A model generated the notes under the pieces. The model saw only the letters and a program-made list of their open reading frames with translations. It was not told the DNA's origin and made no database searches. A DNA stretch of 48,066 nt from Citromicrobium sp. (lineage in GTDB: Bacteria > Pseudomonadota > Alphaproteobacteria > Sphingomonadales > Sphingomonadaceae), in the NCBI GenBank assembly GCA_003248395.1, contig QFNA01000043.1, positions 1 to 48,066 on the forward strand. The letters run 5' to 3'. Of this stretch, positions 8,234 to 16,058 are shown piece by piece (positions within the stretch are counted from its first letter, which is position 1; the number at the start of each line of letters is the position of its first letter). The translations under genes and the position numbers were made by a program.

Positions 8234-9160
8234 TCATTCAGGCGGGGTCGCTGCCCGCCGCAATCGGTCGTTGATGGCAATGCCGATCCCGTGAGCGGGA
8301 ATGGGCGCAACGGCAATCGTCGGCTTTCCCGAACTGGCCGCATCGTGCAGGCATGCGTAAAGCCGCGCTGCCGCCTCGGTCAGGTCGCCGCTTGGCGATA
8401 GCGAACAATCGCAATCCATCGGTCCGAAACCGATCACGAAGTCGTCTGGCGCAACTTCCGCGGCGTTCAACCGCATCGGCTTGCCGGGTGAATAATGACT
8501 CTCCAGCTGTCCGGGCGCTTCGATCGCCTCTCCGGACGTAACCGCACCCAGAGCGATCGGTCCGGGCCGAAGCACCTCAATGCCACCGCCCGCACGTACG
8601 GCGGCAATAGTGGATTCGATCCCCGCCCCACATTCCCCACCATCGACGACGGCATCGATGCGTCCATCCAGGCTTGCCAGGACATGTGCGGAAGAGGTGG
8701 GGCTGATCCATCCGCTGCGATTGGCCGAAGGTGCCGCGAGCGGTGTGGCGCAAGCGAGGAGAATGTCGCGCATCACGGGATGCTGCGGCATCCGCAGCGC
8801 CACGGTCTCGAGCCCAGCCGTGACCGCATCCGCCAACGCTGTATTGCCTTTGCGCGGGAGGACCAGCGTAAGCGGCCCGGGCCAGTATGCTTTGGCGAGC
8901 CGCACGGCCTCGTCGGTGAAATCGGCGAGTGTCTGGGCTTGCGCCATATCCGCAACGTGAACGATCAGCGGATTGAAGCTCGGTCGACCCTTCGCTGCAT
9001 AAATTCTTGCAACCGCCGCTTCCCGATCGGCGCGCGCAGCAAGGCCGTAGACCGTCTCTGTCGGCAGCGCCACGAGCTTGCCTTCGCGCAGCAGTTGCGC
9101 GGCGCGGGCGATACCCGCAGTATCGGCCCGTAACCGTTCCGTAGCGTATTTGCCGCCCAT
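8234..9160 (-). CDS. tsaC: L-threonylcarbamoyladenylate synthase (Sua5/YwlC type)
   Basis: This 308-residue enzyme makes threonylcarbamoyl-AMP from threonine, bicarbonate and ATP, the first step of t6A37 tRNA modification. The N-terminal YrdC domain is complete: LVALPTETVYGLAARA, AKGRPSFNPLIVHV, YWPGPLTLVLP, and APSANRSG. A C-terminal Sua5 domain follows (APGQLESHYSPGKP, then to the end at AINDRLRRAA). The linker between RPGPIALGAVTSG and EAIEAPGQ looks about ten residues shorter than usual, which may be natural. It converges with the lipoprotein gene (9-nt gap) and is divergent from the acyl-CoA dehydrogenase gene. Confidence 0.93.
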   Translation of the reverse strand: MGGKYATERLRADTAGIARAAQLLREGKLVALPTETVYGLAARADREAAVARIYAAKGRPSFNPLIVHVADMAQAQTLADFTDEAVRLAKAYWPGPLTLVLPRKGNTALADAVTAGLETVALRMPQHPVMRDILLACATPLAAPSANRSGWISPTSSAHVLASLDGRIDAVVDGGECGAGIESTIAAVRAGGGIEVLRPGPIALGAVTSGEAIEAPGQLESHYSPGKPMRLNAAEVAPDDFVIGFGPMDCDCSLSPSGDLTEAAARLYACLHDAASSGKPTIAVAPIPAHGIGIAINDRLRRAATPPE

Positions 9161-9207
9161 GCCAGCGCGCTATATCTGGTTGCCGGATAAGCCAAGAGGA
9201 ATGCTCC

Positions 9208-10878
9208 GTGACATACACCCCCGCCACCAGGGACCAGCTGTTCGCCATTCGCGTCAACGCCGGGATCGAGGAGCTCGCACAGAGCGAGATGTTCGCCGAA
9301 GCAGAACCCGACATGGTCGAAGCCATTGTCGAAGGGGTGGGCCAGTTTGCGGCCGGCGAATTCGCGCCTCTCAACCGTATCGGGGATCTGGAGGGTGCGA
9401 AGCTCGAGAATGGCGTGGTGCGCTTGCCGGATGGCTTTGCCGAAGCCTACGGCCATTATGTCGAACAGAGATGGAATGCCATTGCCAGCCCGAAGGAATT
9501 TGGCGGTCAGGGATTACCCTTCACGCTCGCCTGCAACGTGCTCGAAAATCTCGGCACGGCGAACATGGCCTTCAACCTGCTGCCGATGCTCAGCGTGGGC
9601 GCGATCGAAGCGCTCGAGCGCCATGGATCCGAAGCTCTCCAGCAAAAATACTTGCCGGACCTCGTCAGCGGCAAGTGGTCCGGGACGATGAATCTCACCG
9701 AACCGCAGGCGGGCTCCGACGTCGGCGCACTGCGGACGGCAGCAACGCCCATCGCCGATGGCGAGCACGCCGGAAAATATCGTATCAAGGGCCAGAAAAT
9801 CTACATTACCTGGGGCGAACACGAACTGGCCGAGAACATCGTGCATCTCGTCCTCGCCCGTTTGCCGATCGGACCACGCAATGACGTGCGCTGCGTCAGC
9901 ATCGAACACAAGCTCGGGATCCACGCTTCACCGACCTGCGTGATGAGCTATGGCGACAACGATGATTGCATCGGTGAGCTGGTCGGCGAAGAAAATCGCG
10001 GCCTGGCGACCATGTTCACGATGATGAACAACGCGCGCATCAATGTCGGGAACCAGGGGGTGCAGATCGGCGAACGCGCGACGCAGCAGGCGCTCGAATA
10101 TGCTCAGGAGCGTATCCAGTCGGCACGCGCCGGATCGCCCGACAGGGCACCCGTCGCGATTATCGAGCATCCCGACGTACGGCGCATGCTGTTGCGCATG
10201 AAGGCGCTGACCGAAGGGGCGCGCGCGCTGCTTTATTACACCGCGGGTCAGGTCGACCGCGGCGCGCTCGGCGACACGGATGCGGCAATGCGTGGAGACG
10301 TCCTGACGCCACTGATCAAGGCTTGGGGTACCGATGCCGGGATCGAAATCGCCAGCCTGGGCATCCAGGTCCATGGCGGGATGGGTTTCGTCGAGGAAAC
10401 CGGCGCAGCGCAACATTGGCGCGATTCGCGGATCGCGCCGATTTATGAAGGTACGAATGGTATCCAGGCAGCCGATCTGGTGACGCGCAAGCTCGCTCTC
10501 GATGGCGGAAAGGCTCTGACTGCGCTGCTGTCCGATATTGCAAGGGACAGTGCTGATGGCGAACCGGCGCTCGCGACGCTGGCGAAAGATTGCCAGGCAG
10601 TCGCCGAGTGGATTTCGGACGGTGCCAGCGTGGACGACAAACTGGCGGGGTCGGTCCCGTTCTGCACCATGGTGGCGGTCGCCACTGCCGGATGGCAGCT
10701 TCTGCGGCAGCTGCGTGCAATCGAAACTGGCGAGAACCCGGAAATGCGCGAGGCAAAGACTGCGACGGTCCGCTATTTTCTCGACCGCGTCGTGCCGGAG
10801 GCGAGCGGACTCAGGGCCTCGGCCATGGCAGGCGCTGCAGCGCTCTATGCCATTGACACCGCCACCCTGGTCGGCTGA
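9208..10878 (+). CDS. DmdC-like acyl-CoA dehydrogenase with internal deletion
   Basis: A 556-residue FAD-dependent acyl-CoA dehydrogenase of the long group related to 3-methylmercaptopropionyl-CoA dehydrogenase (usually about 590-600 residues). Conserved blocks include EFGGQGLPFTLACNV, SGTMNLTEPQAGSDVGALR, MFTMMNNARINVG, and VHGGMGFVEETGAAQHWRD followed by IAPIYEGTNGIQA. Odd feature: HLVLARLP (213-220) joins directly to IGPRNDVRCVSIEHKLG. Relatives have about 22 extra residues here, including ISLFLVPK, a strand of the middle beta domain. The junction lies near 9865-9877 and the frame is kept. The true substrate cannot be told. The gene is divergent from tsaC and convergent with the sorbosone-dehydrogenase-like gene. 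Confidence 0.88.
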   Translation: MTYTPATRDQLFAIRVNAGIEELAQSEMFAEAEPDMVEAIVEGVGQFAAGEFAPLNRIGDLEGAKLENGVVRLPDGFAEAYGHYVEQRWNAIASPKEFGGQGLPFTLACNVLENLGTANMAFNLLPMLSVGAIEALERHGSEALQQKYLPDLVSGKWSGTMNLTEPQAGSDVGALRTAATPIADGEHAGKYRIKGQKIYITWGEHELAENIVHLVLARLPIGPRNDVRCVSIEHKLGIHASPTCVMSYGDNDDCIGELVGEENRGLATMFTMMNNARINVGNQGVQIGERATQQALEYAQERIQSARAGSPDRAPVAIIEHPDVRRMLLRMKALTEGARALLYYTAGQVDRGALGDTDAAMRGDVLTPLIKAWGTDAGIEIASLGIQVHGGMGFVEETGAAQHWRDSRIAPIYEGTNGIQAADLVTRKLALDGGKALTALLSDIARDSADGEPALATLAKDCQAVAEWISDGASVDDKLAGSVPFCTMVAVATAGWQLLRQLRAIETGENPEMREAKTATVRYFLDRVVPEASGLRASAMAGAAALYAIDTATLVG

Positions 10879-10885
10879 CCGAGTT

Positions 10886-10918
10886 GCGCCGCGCGACTAT
10901 TCTGCGGTGACGCGGCGC
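10886..10918. repeat. Inverted repeat between convergent genes
   Basis: GCGCCGCG (10886-10893) and CGCGGCGC (10911-10918) form a perfect 8-bp stem with a 17-nt loop, straddling the end of the acyl-CoA dehydrogenase and the last codons of the opposite gene. It could help to end transcription from either side, but no T-tract follows on either strand. Confidence 0.3.
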
Positions 10919-12348
10919 GCGTAGTCATCCTCGCCAAAGGTTGCCTGCTGACCCCGCAATTCGCGTTGGGGCGGCAAGCTGTCGCTCCGGACCGACTCGA
11001 TCGCAGCTTGCGGCTGCGCGGCGCTATCGATCACGCGCCAGATAATCCCGGCCGTGTCGTCGCTTACCAGCAGGCTGCCGTCGCCGGCCCATTCGACCCA
11101 TGTCGGCCGGCCGCGCGTCGTGCCTTCGCCCGTCAGGAAGTCGGTGAGCACGGGAATGGGCTTGCCCGTCGGGTTGCCGCGACCATCGAAAGCGACATAG
11201 ACCACGTCGTATCCCGACGGCGGCTTCCTGTTCCACGATCCATGCCGGGCAACAAATGCACCACTTGAGAATGCGCCGCCCATCCGTGCGCCTTCGCGGC
11301 TGAAAACCATACCGAGCGCGGCGACATGTGGGCCGAGCGCGTATTCGGGTGTGCGCACATAATTGATGAATTGCGGGATCGGATATTTAACGCGGCGGTC
11401 GAAATTGTCGCCCCAATACACCCAAGGCCAGCCGTATTGCGCGCCAACGGGAACATTGGTCATGTAGTCGGGCACGAGATCGCTCCCGAGCATGTCGCGT
11501 TCGTTGACCGTGGTCCACAATTCGCCCGACCAGGGATTGAAATCGAGCCCGTTCGGATTGCGCAGGCCGCCGGCGAACATCCGGCGCCTGCCGCTTTCGA
11601 GGTCGAGTTCCCAGATGAGCGCACGCCCCTCCTCGGCCTCCATGCCTTTGTCCGCGATGTTCGTGTCCGAACCTACCGCCACATAAAGTTTCGATCCGTC
11701 CGGCGACAATTCGAGATTGCGCATCCAGTGTCCGCCGCCGGCAAGATCGGTCAGCTTGCGCGCCTCGCCCGTGATGCGCGGTTGGCCAAGCCCATACGCA
11801 AAGGCCAGCACTTCATCATGATTGGCCACATAAAGCGTGCCATCCGCCCACGCGATGCCCGATGGCGAATCGAGTCCTTGCAACAGGGTCTGACGCGTTT
11901 CCGCGCGGCCATCGCCATCGCTGTCGCGCAGCAGCATGATCTGGTTTGCCGACGGTCGACCGGTCGCCCCCGCCCGGTTCAACACCTTCTCAGTTATCCA
12001 GGCCGAAATGCCGCCGCCTTCCTCGGCGGGCGCGCGGGTGAGCGACACGAGCACGTCGCCATTGGGAAGTGTGTAGACCGTGCGCGGATGGTCCAGCCCA
12101 TCGGCAAAGCGCATCACGGTCAGGCCCTCGGCAGCGGTCGGCACCTCGCTCTCGGCCCAGCCAACCGGTTCCGCAATCGCGAGCGTCGGGAATATCTCGG
12201 AGTTCGGCTCGTCGAGCGTCGGATCTGTGCCGACCACATCGCTGAACGGTATATCGGCGCGATCGCCCCGCGAAAGGAAGAAAACGATCGCTGCGAGAAC
12301 AGCCAGCAGCACGACGAGTGCGATGGCGATCTTCTTGAGTGTGCTCAT
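10897..12348 (-). CDS. Sorbosone dehydrogenase-like PQQ-type beta-propeller protein
   Basis: A 483-residue protein with an N-terminal membrane anchor (IAIALVVLLAVLAAIVFFL, 7-25) and a six-bladed beta-propeller of the soluble glucose/sorbosone dehydrogenase fold facing the periplasm. Typical motifs are GLDHPRTVYTLPNGDVLVS, ANQIMLLRDSDGDGRAE (a calcium-type loop), GLDSPSGIAW, GGGHWMRNLELSPDGSKLYVAVGS and GGLRNPNGLDFNP. The last blade carries RHGSWNRKPPSGYDVVYV and GRPTWVEWAGDGSLLVSDD. The family oxidises sugars or aldehydes with PQQ, but many members have no proven substrate. It looks intact. Confidence 0.85.
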   Translation of the reverse strand: MSTLKKIAIALVVLLAVLAAIVFFLSRGDRADIPFSDVVGTDPTLDEPNSEIFPTLAIAEPVGWAESEVPTAAEGLTVMRFADGLDHPRTVYTLPNGDVLVSLTRAPAEEGGGISAWITEKVLNRAGATGRPSANQIMLLRDSDGDGRAETRQTLLQGLDSPSGIAWADGTLYVANHDEVLAFAYGLGQPRITGEARKLTDLAGGGHWMRNLELSPDGSKLYVAVGSDTNIADKGMEAEEGRALIWELDLESGRRRMFAGGLRNPNGLDFNPWSGELWTTVNERDMLGSDLVPDYMTNVPVGAQYGWPWVYWGDNFDRRVKYPIPQFINYVRTPEYALGPHVAALGMVFSREGARMGGAFSSGAFVARHGSWNRKPPSGYDVVYVAFDGRGNPTGKPIPVLTDFLTGEGTTRGRPTWVEWAGDGSLLVSDDTAGIIWRVIDSAAQPQAAIESVRSDSLPPQRELRGQQATFGEDDYARRVTAE

Positions 12349-12425
12349 GTTACGAGGCGTTACTGCACGGATGCACTGCCCGCAACGGGGCTTGCACGAG
12401 TTCGGGCTTGGCCTACATCCTCTCC

Positions 12426-12908
12426 ATGTTCGAATTCAGACCCGTCGAAGGCAGCTCGAAGGCCGATCTTTACCACGACCTCTGCCAGGCCGCCGACGCC
12501 TTGACGTCGAACGAGAGCGATGGCGTGGCCAATATGGCCAATCTTGCGGCACTGATGTGGGAATTCCTGCCAGACCTCAACTGGGCGGGATTTTATCGCA
12601 TGATCGATGGCGAACTCGTGCTCGGGCCGTTCATCGGTCGCCCGGCATGTATCAGAATTCCAATTGGGCGCGGAGTTTGCGGGGTTGCCGCAGAGACGGC
12701 ACAAAGCCAGATTGTCCACGACGTACACGCGTTTCCTAGCCATATTGCCTGCGACGCAGCCAGCGCTTCCGAATTGGTCGTTCCGATCATTCGTGACGGC
12801 GAGGTCATCGCCGTGATCGATCTCGACAGCCCTGAGACGGGGCGTTTCGACGATTCGGATCGCTCAGGTATCGAGCAGTTGGCAGGGCTGATTGTCGCTC
12901 GGATTTAA
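12426..12908 (+). CDS. msrC: Free methionine-(R)-sulfoxide reductase, GAF domain
   Basis: A 160-residue GAF-domain enzyme that reduces free methionine-R-sulfoxide. The three cysteines of the family are present: C75 in RPACIRIP, C85 in GRGVCG and C109 in HIACDAAS; the last two normally act as nucleophile and resolving residue. The aromatic pocket segment LNWAGFYR is conserved. The ATG at 12426 was chosen because MFEFRPVEG matches the family start; longer in-frame extensions are low-complexity. It is divergent from the sorbosone-dehydrogenase-like gene (77-nt gap). Confidence 0.92.
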   Translation: MFEFRPVEGSSKADLYHDLCQAADALTSNESDGVANMANLAALMWEFLPDLNWAGFYRMIDGELVLGPFIGRPACIRIPIGRGVCGVAAETAQSQIVHDVHAFPSHIACDAASASELVVPIIRDGEVIAVIDLDSPETGRFDDSDRSGIEQLAGLIVARI

Positions 12909-13032
12909 GGTCGCCCCTCGATGGGACGAGCACGGTAAAGCCCGTTTTCTGCGGGAAACATCACGCGTAAGTCCGGGTTTATTGGGGAGTCGGCGGCGCA
13001 TGGGCGCGGCGACTTGTAAAGAGGAAACCGTG

Positions 13033-13683
13033 ATGGCGCATCGGCTGGGATTGACCTTGGCAGCGACGCTCGGGCTTTGCGCCGGAGCTGCCAACGCGCA
13101 GGATAATGCTGGAGCGGATTATACCAACCGCAATTCAGTGGCGACAACACAGGAATCGGGCGAGCCGCAGGATGTGGAAGAGCAGCGACCGGCCCGCCGT
13201 GTGATCCCTGCCCGACGAATTAACGAGATTGGCCGCATCTTCGTCCAGAAGCCGGTGGTGCAGGGAACAAGTGACACCGCAGGTGCGGATTATTCGCGGA
13301 AGACGATGCCCGGCGAATCGCTCGAGACCGTGCTGCCAGTTCCCGGACCGGTGGGTTCGACCGCGAAAATGGTGGAGCTTCCCGTTCCTCCCGGCGGACG
13401 GATCGTGACCTTCGACCGCTCGGCCTGGCTTGCCGAATGTCGCGCACGCTTGGCGACCTACGGTGAGACCGAACGGGCAGGCGTCCTAGATAGGCGAAGC
13501 GGTCGGCAGGTCACCTCGGCACCGGCGCAAGGCGATGAATGCCAAGCTTATCTCGACGATTATATGGCCGATGCAATGGCTGGCACTCTCGAAAACCGGA
13601 CGCCGGTCTATGGACAAGAATATATGCTGGTACCCGTCGAAATCGCGGTGCCGCGCCGACCGGTCTATCGCGACGTCGAGTAA
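13033..13683 (+). CDS. Secreted protein of unknown function
   Basis: A 216-residue exported protein that I do not recognise. The ATG at 13033 follows a GAGGAAACC ribosome site; GTG at 13030 is an alternative. A signal peptide MAHRLGLTLAATLGLCAG ends near AANAQ. The mature part repeats an AGADY motif twice (DNAGADYTN and DTAGADYSR), has a proline-rich middle (ETVLPVPGPVGS, ELPVPPGGRIVTFDR) and two cysteines (AECRARL, DECQAYL) that could form a disulfide. The AECRARL..DYMADA segment resembles short motifs in other sphingomonad secreted proteins, but no function can be assigned. Confidence 0.65.
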   Translation: MAHRLGLTLAATLGLCAGAANAQDNAGADYTNRNSVATTQESGEPQDVEEQRPARRVIPARRINEIGRIFVQKPVVQGTSDTAGADYSRKTMPGESLETVLPVPGPVGSTAKMVELPVPPGGRIVTFDRSAWLAECRARLATYGETERAGVLDRRSGRQVTSAPAQGDECQAYLDDYMADAMAGTLENRTPVYGQEYMLVPVEIAVPRRPVYRDVE

Positions 13684-13711
13684 TCTCGGCTCAAGGCCCC
13701 TGCGCTTTTGC

Positions 13712-14644
13712 TCAAATTTCTCCGCCGGTAAGCCTCTGACAAATCAGGTCTAATTGGTCGAGTGTGCGGTAACTGATAGTGACCGTACCATTGCTTGGCT
13801 TGTCGCCAGTCTTGATCCGGACCGGCAGGCCAAGGAATTCCTCAAGATGGCCCTGGACGGCGGAAATATCGGCATCCGACCCGACCGCTCCCGTCGACCC
13901 GTTCCGTCTGGGCTTCTTCGCAGCCTTCTCGCCCCGCGCAAGCTGTTCAACTTGGCGTACGGAGAGATGTTCTGCGACGGCCCGCTGTGCCAGTTCGGCA
14001 GCCTCGTCGTTGCCTATCAAGGCGCGCGCGTGGCCCATTGAAAGCGTGCCGGACGCCAGAAATTCGAGGACCTTTTCCGGTAGAGCGAGCAATCGCTGTA
14101 AATTGGCAACATGGCTACGTGACTTGTCGACAAGCTTCGCGATCTCCGATTGACTCATGCCCTCTTCGTCAGCAAGTCGCTGATATGCCTTGGCTTCTTC
14201 AAGCGGATTGAGGTCTTCGCGCTGAAGGTTTTCGATCAGCGACAGGGCGATGATTTCTCGCTCGTCGAGTTCGCGCACCAGCGCCGGAATCTGATGCAGC
14301 TTGGCACGCTGGGCAGCCCGCCAGCGGCGCTCACCAGCGACAAGGCGGAAACGGCCATTGTCTGTCGCAGTAACGATGATCGGTTGTATCACGCCGCGTT
14401 GCGCAATCGACGCTGCCAACTCATCAAGCGCATCGCTATCGAAATGCTCGCGCGGCTGACCCGGCAAGGGTTCGATCGCCGACACGGCGATATTGCGGAG
14501 TCCCATTGCGGCCCCTTCGGCAGGCCCGTCATGATCATTTGCCCCACTTTCGCCGCGCACCAGAGGCTCTTCGCGCTGTGTCTCACCGAGGAGCGCGCCC
14601 AAGCCACGACCAAGTTTCTTCTTGCGATTGATCGTACCGCTCAT
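13712..14644 (-). CDS. parB: Chromosome partitioning protein ParB
   Basis: A 310-residue parS-binding CTPase that spreads on DNA near the origin and directs segregation with ParA. Features in order: a ParA-interacting N-terminal motif (LGRGLGALLG), the N-terminal CTP-binding domain with GERRWRAA and ENLQREDLNP, a helix-turn-helix (MSQSEIAKLVDKSRSHVAN), and a C-terminal dimerisation domain (HLEEFLGLPVRI to the end). The start codon at 14644 overlaps the parA stop (ATGA). Three parS sites lie 0.8-3.3 kb away within the same operon and oriC is 12 kb away. Confidence 0.97.
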   Translation of the reverse strand: MSGTINRKKKLGRGLGALLGETQREEPLVRGESGANDHDGPAEGAAMGLRNIAVSAIEPLPGQPREHFDSDALDELAASIAQRGVIQPIIVTATDNGRFRLVAGERRWRAAQRAKLHQIPALVRELDEREIIALSLIENLQREDLNPLEEAKAYQRLADEEGMSQSEIAKLVDKSRSHVANLQRLLALPEKVLEFLASGTLSMGHARALIGNDEAAELAQRAVAEHLSVRQVEQLARGEKAAKKPRRNGSTGAVGSDADISAVQGHLEEFLGLPVRIKTGDKPSNGTVTISYRTLDQLDLICQRLTGGEI

Positions 14645-15432
14645 GCTGCCTTCCTGTCTTGGGGGAGTCTTCCGATTAGCTCGCGCGCCAGGCCGATATA
14701 CGCGCGGCTTCCCGGACAATTGTGATCATAGATAAGCGCTGGCATGCCATGGCTGGGTGCTTCGGACAGGCGTACATTACGCGGAATGACGTTTTCGAAT
14801 ACGAGCTGGCCGAGGCAATCGCGCACGTCGTCGGCAACCTGATCGGTCAGGCGGTTACGCTTATCGAACATCGTAAGCGCAATTCCAACGATCCCGAGAT
14901 TCGGGTTGAACCGCTGTTGCACCCGTTCAACTGTTTGAAGCAGCTGACTCAGACCCTCCAGCGCGAAAAATTCGCACTGCAAGGGCACCAATAACGTGTC
15001 TGCCGCCCCCAGTGCGTTGAGCGTCAGAAGGCCCAGGGATGGCGGGCAATCGATAAAAGCAATATCGTATCCGGTGAAACCACCCTTGTCGCGATTTGAA
15101 AGCGCCTTCGAGAGGCGCCCGGTCCGATCTTCGACAGCAACCAGCTCGACCTCGGCGCCGGACAGATCCTGTGTCGCGGGGACGATATCGAGTCCAGGGA
15201 TTTCGGTGGCCTGCGCGCATTCGACGAGGCTCGCTTCACCAAGCAACAGGTCATAACTGTTCAGCCGCCGAGCGGACGCTTCGATCCCCATACCCGTCGA
15301 AGCGTTGCCTTGCGGATCAAGGTCAATGAGCAAGGTTTTCCAGCCGGTTGCCGCCATCGCTGTCGCCATGTTGATCGCAGTGGTGGTCTTCCCCACCCCG
15401 CCCTTCTGATTGGCTATGGCGATCGTAATCAC
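14641..15432 (-). CDS. parA: Chromosome partitioning ATPase ParA
   Basis: A 263-residue deviant-Walker ATPase that moves ParB-parS complexes. The deviant Walker A KGGVGKTT is at residues 10-17, Walker A' is in LLIDLDPQGNAS, and Walker B is in DIAFIDCPPSLGLLTLNAL. The start is GTG at 15432: its GTGA overlaps the rsmG stop and places MITIAIANQ at the N-terminus as in the family. Overlaps at both ends (rsmG and parB) show tight translational coupling. Confidence 0.97.
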   Translation of the reverse strand: MITIAIANQKGGVGKTTTAINMATAMAATGWKTLLIDLDPQGNASTGMGIEASARRLNSYDLLLGEASLVECAQATEIPGLDIVPATQDLSGAEVELVAVEDRTGRLSKALSNRDKGGFTGYDIAFIDCPPSLGLLTLNALGAADTLLVPLQCEFFALEGLSQLLQTVERVQQRFNPNLGIVGIALTMFDKRNRLTDQVADDVRDCLGQLVFENVIPRNVRLSEAPSHGMPALIYDHNCPGSRAYIGLARELIGRLPQDRKAA

Positions 15433-16058
15433 TGGCACACATCCACTTGTCCATGACCCACCACAATGCCCGCAGTCTTGTCCGTCAGTGATTGTTCCAC
15501 GTGAAACATGTCCTGCAGTCGTTTCGGTAGGTCCTGCACTTCTTGCGTCGCCGAGCGCCCTTTCGGCAAGAGCCAGACCGTCTCGCTTGTGGAGAAACGC
15601 GATGCGAGGTGCAGCAGCTTCGGTAAGGGTGCGAATGCTCGAGCGGAAATGAAGTCGAATGGGCTCGTCTCGACATTCTCGAGACGCTGGCCGATGACCG
15701 AGCAATTCGAAAGTCTGAGACCCCTGACCGCTTTGTCGAGCCACTCAACGCGACGTTTACGGGATTCCACGAGGGTAACGCCCAAATCAGGTCGAAGGAT
15801 TGCGATGATCAGGCCCGGCAGCCCCGCGCCCGAACCGAGATCAATCCATTGCGACCCGACTGTTTCACGTGGAACATACTCCAACAATTGCGCGGAATCA
15901 GCAAAGTGTCGAACCCACATTGCCTCGACGGTACTTTTCGAAATAAGGTTCTGCGATGAATTTGCTTCAGCAAGCAATTTGGCCAAATGCTCGAGCTTCG
16001 TGATTGCCGTCTCACCGCCCAACTCTTTGAGATAGCCTCGTGCCTCGGATTTGTTCAC
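15429..16058 (-). CDS. rsmG: 16S rRNA (guanine527-N7)-methyltransferase
   Basis: A 209-residue SAM-dependent methyltransferase that makes m7G527 in 16S rRNA. The SAM-binding loop IDLGSGAGLPGLI is typical, followed by VTLVESRKRRVEWL and FDFISARAFAPL. The start is GTG at 16058, overlapping the mnmG stop (GTGA). Two parS sites are written into its coding sequence: one encodes part of YVPRETV and the other part of MFHVEQ near the C-terminus. These residues are therefore shaped by DNA constraints as well as by protein function. Confidence 0.95.
   Translation of the reverse strand: MNKSEARGYLKELGGETAITKLEHLAKLLAEANSSQNLISKSTVEAMWVRHFADSAQLLEYVPRETVGSQWIDLGSGAGLPGLIIAILRPDLGVTLVESRKRRVEWLDKAVRGLRLSNCSVIGQRLENVETSPFDFISARAFAPLPKLLHLASRFSTSETVWLLPKGRSATQEVQDLPKRLQDMFHVEQSLTDKTAGIVVGHGQVDVCQ
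15493..15508. promoter_or_regulatory. parS site 1 (ParB-binding)
   Basis: TGTTCCACGTGAAACA differs by one base from the canonical parS palindrome TGTTTCACGTGAAACA. It lies inside the 3' end of rsmG, about 60 nt upstream of parA. Confidence 0.93.
15861..15876. promoter_or_regulatory. parS site 2 (ParB-binding)
   Basis: TGTTTCACGTGGAACA, the same sequence as site 1 in opposite orientation and one mismatch from canonical parS. It lies in the middle of rsmG. Confidence 0.93.

Noticed and set aside
10886..10918. Inverted repeat as an intrinsic terminator
   Set aside because: The loop is long (17 nt) and neither strand has a T-tract; kept only as a low-confidence repeat.
11326..12504. Long open frame (392 codons) on the plus strand opposite the sorbosone-dehydrogenase-like gene
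   Set aside because: Shadow of the conserved minus-strand gene; composition is typical of a complementary frame.
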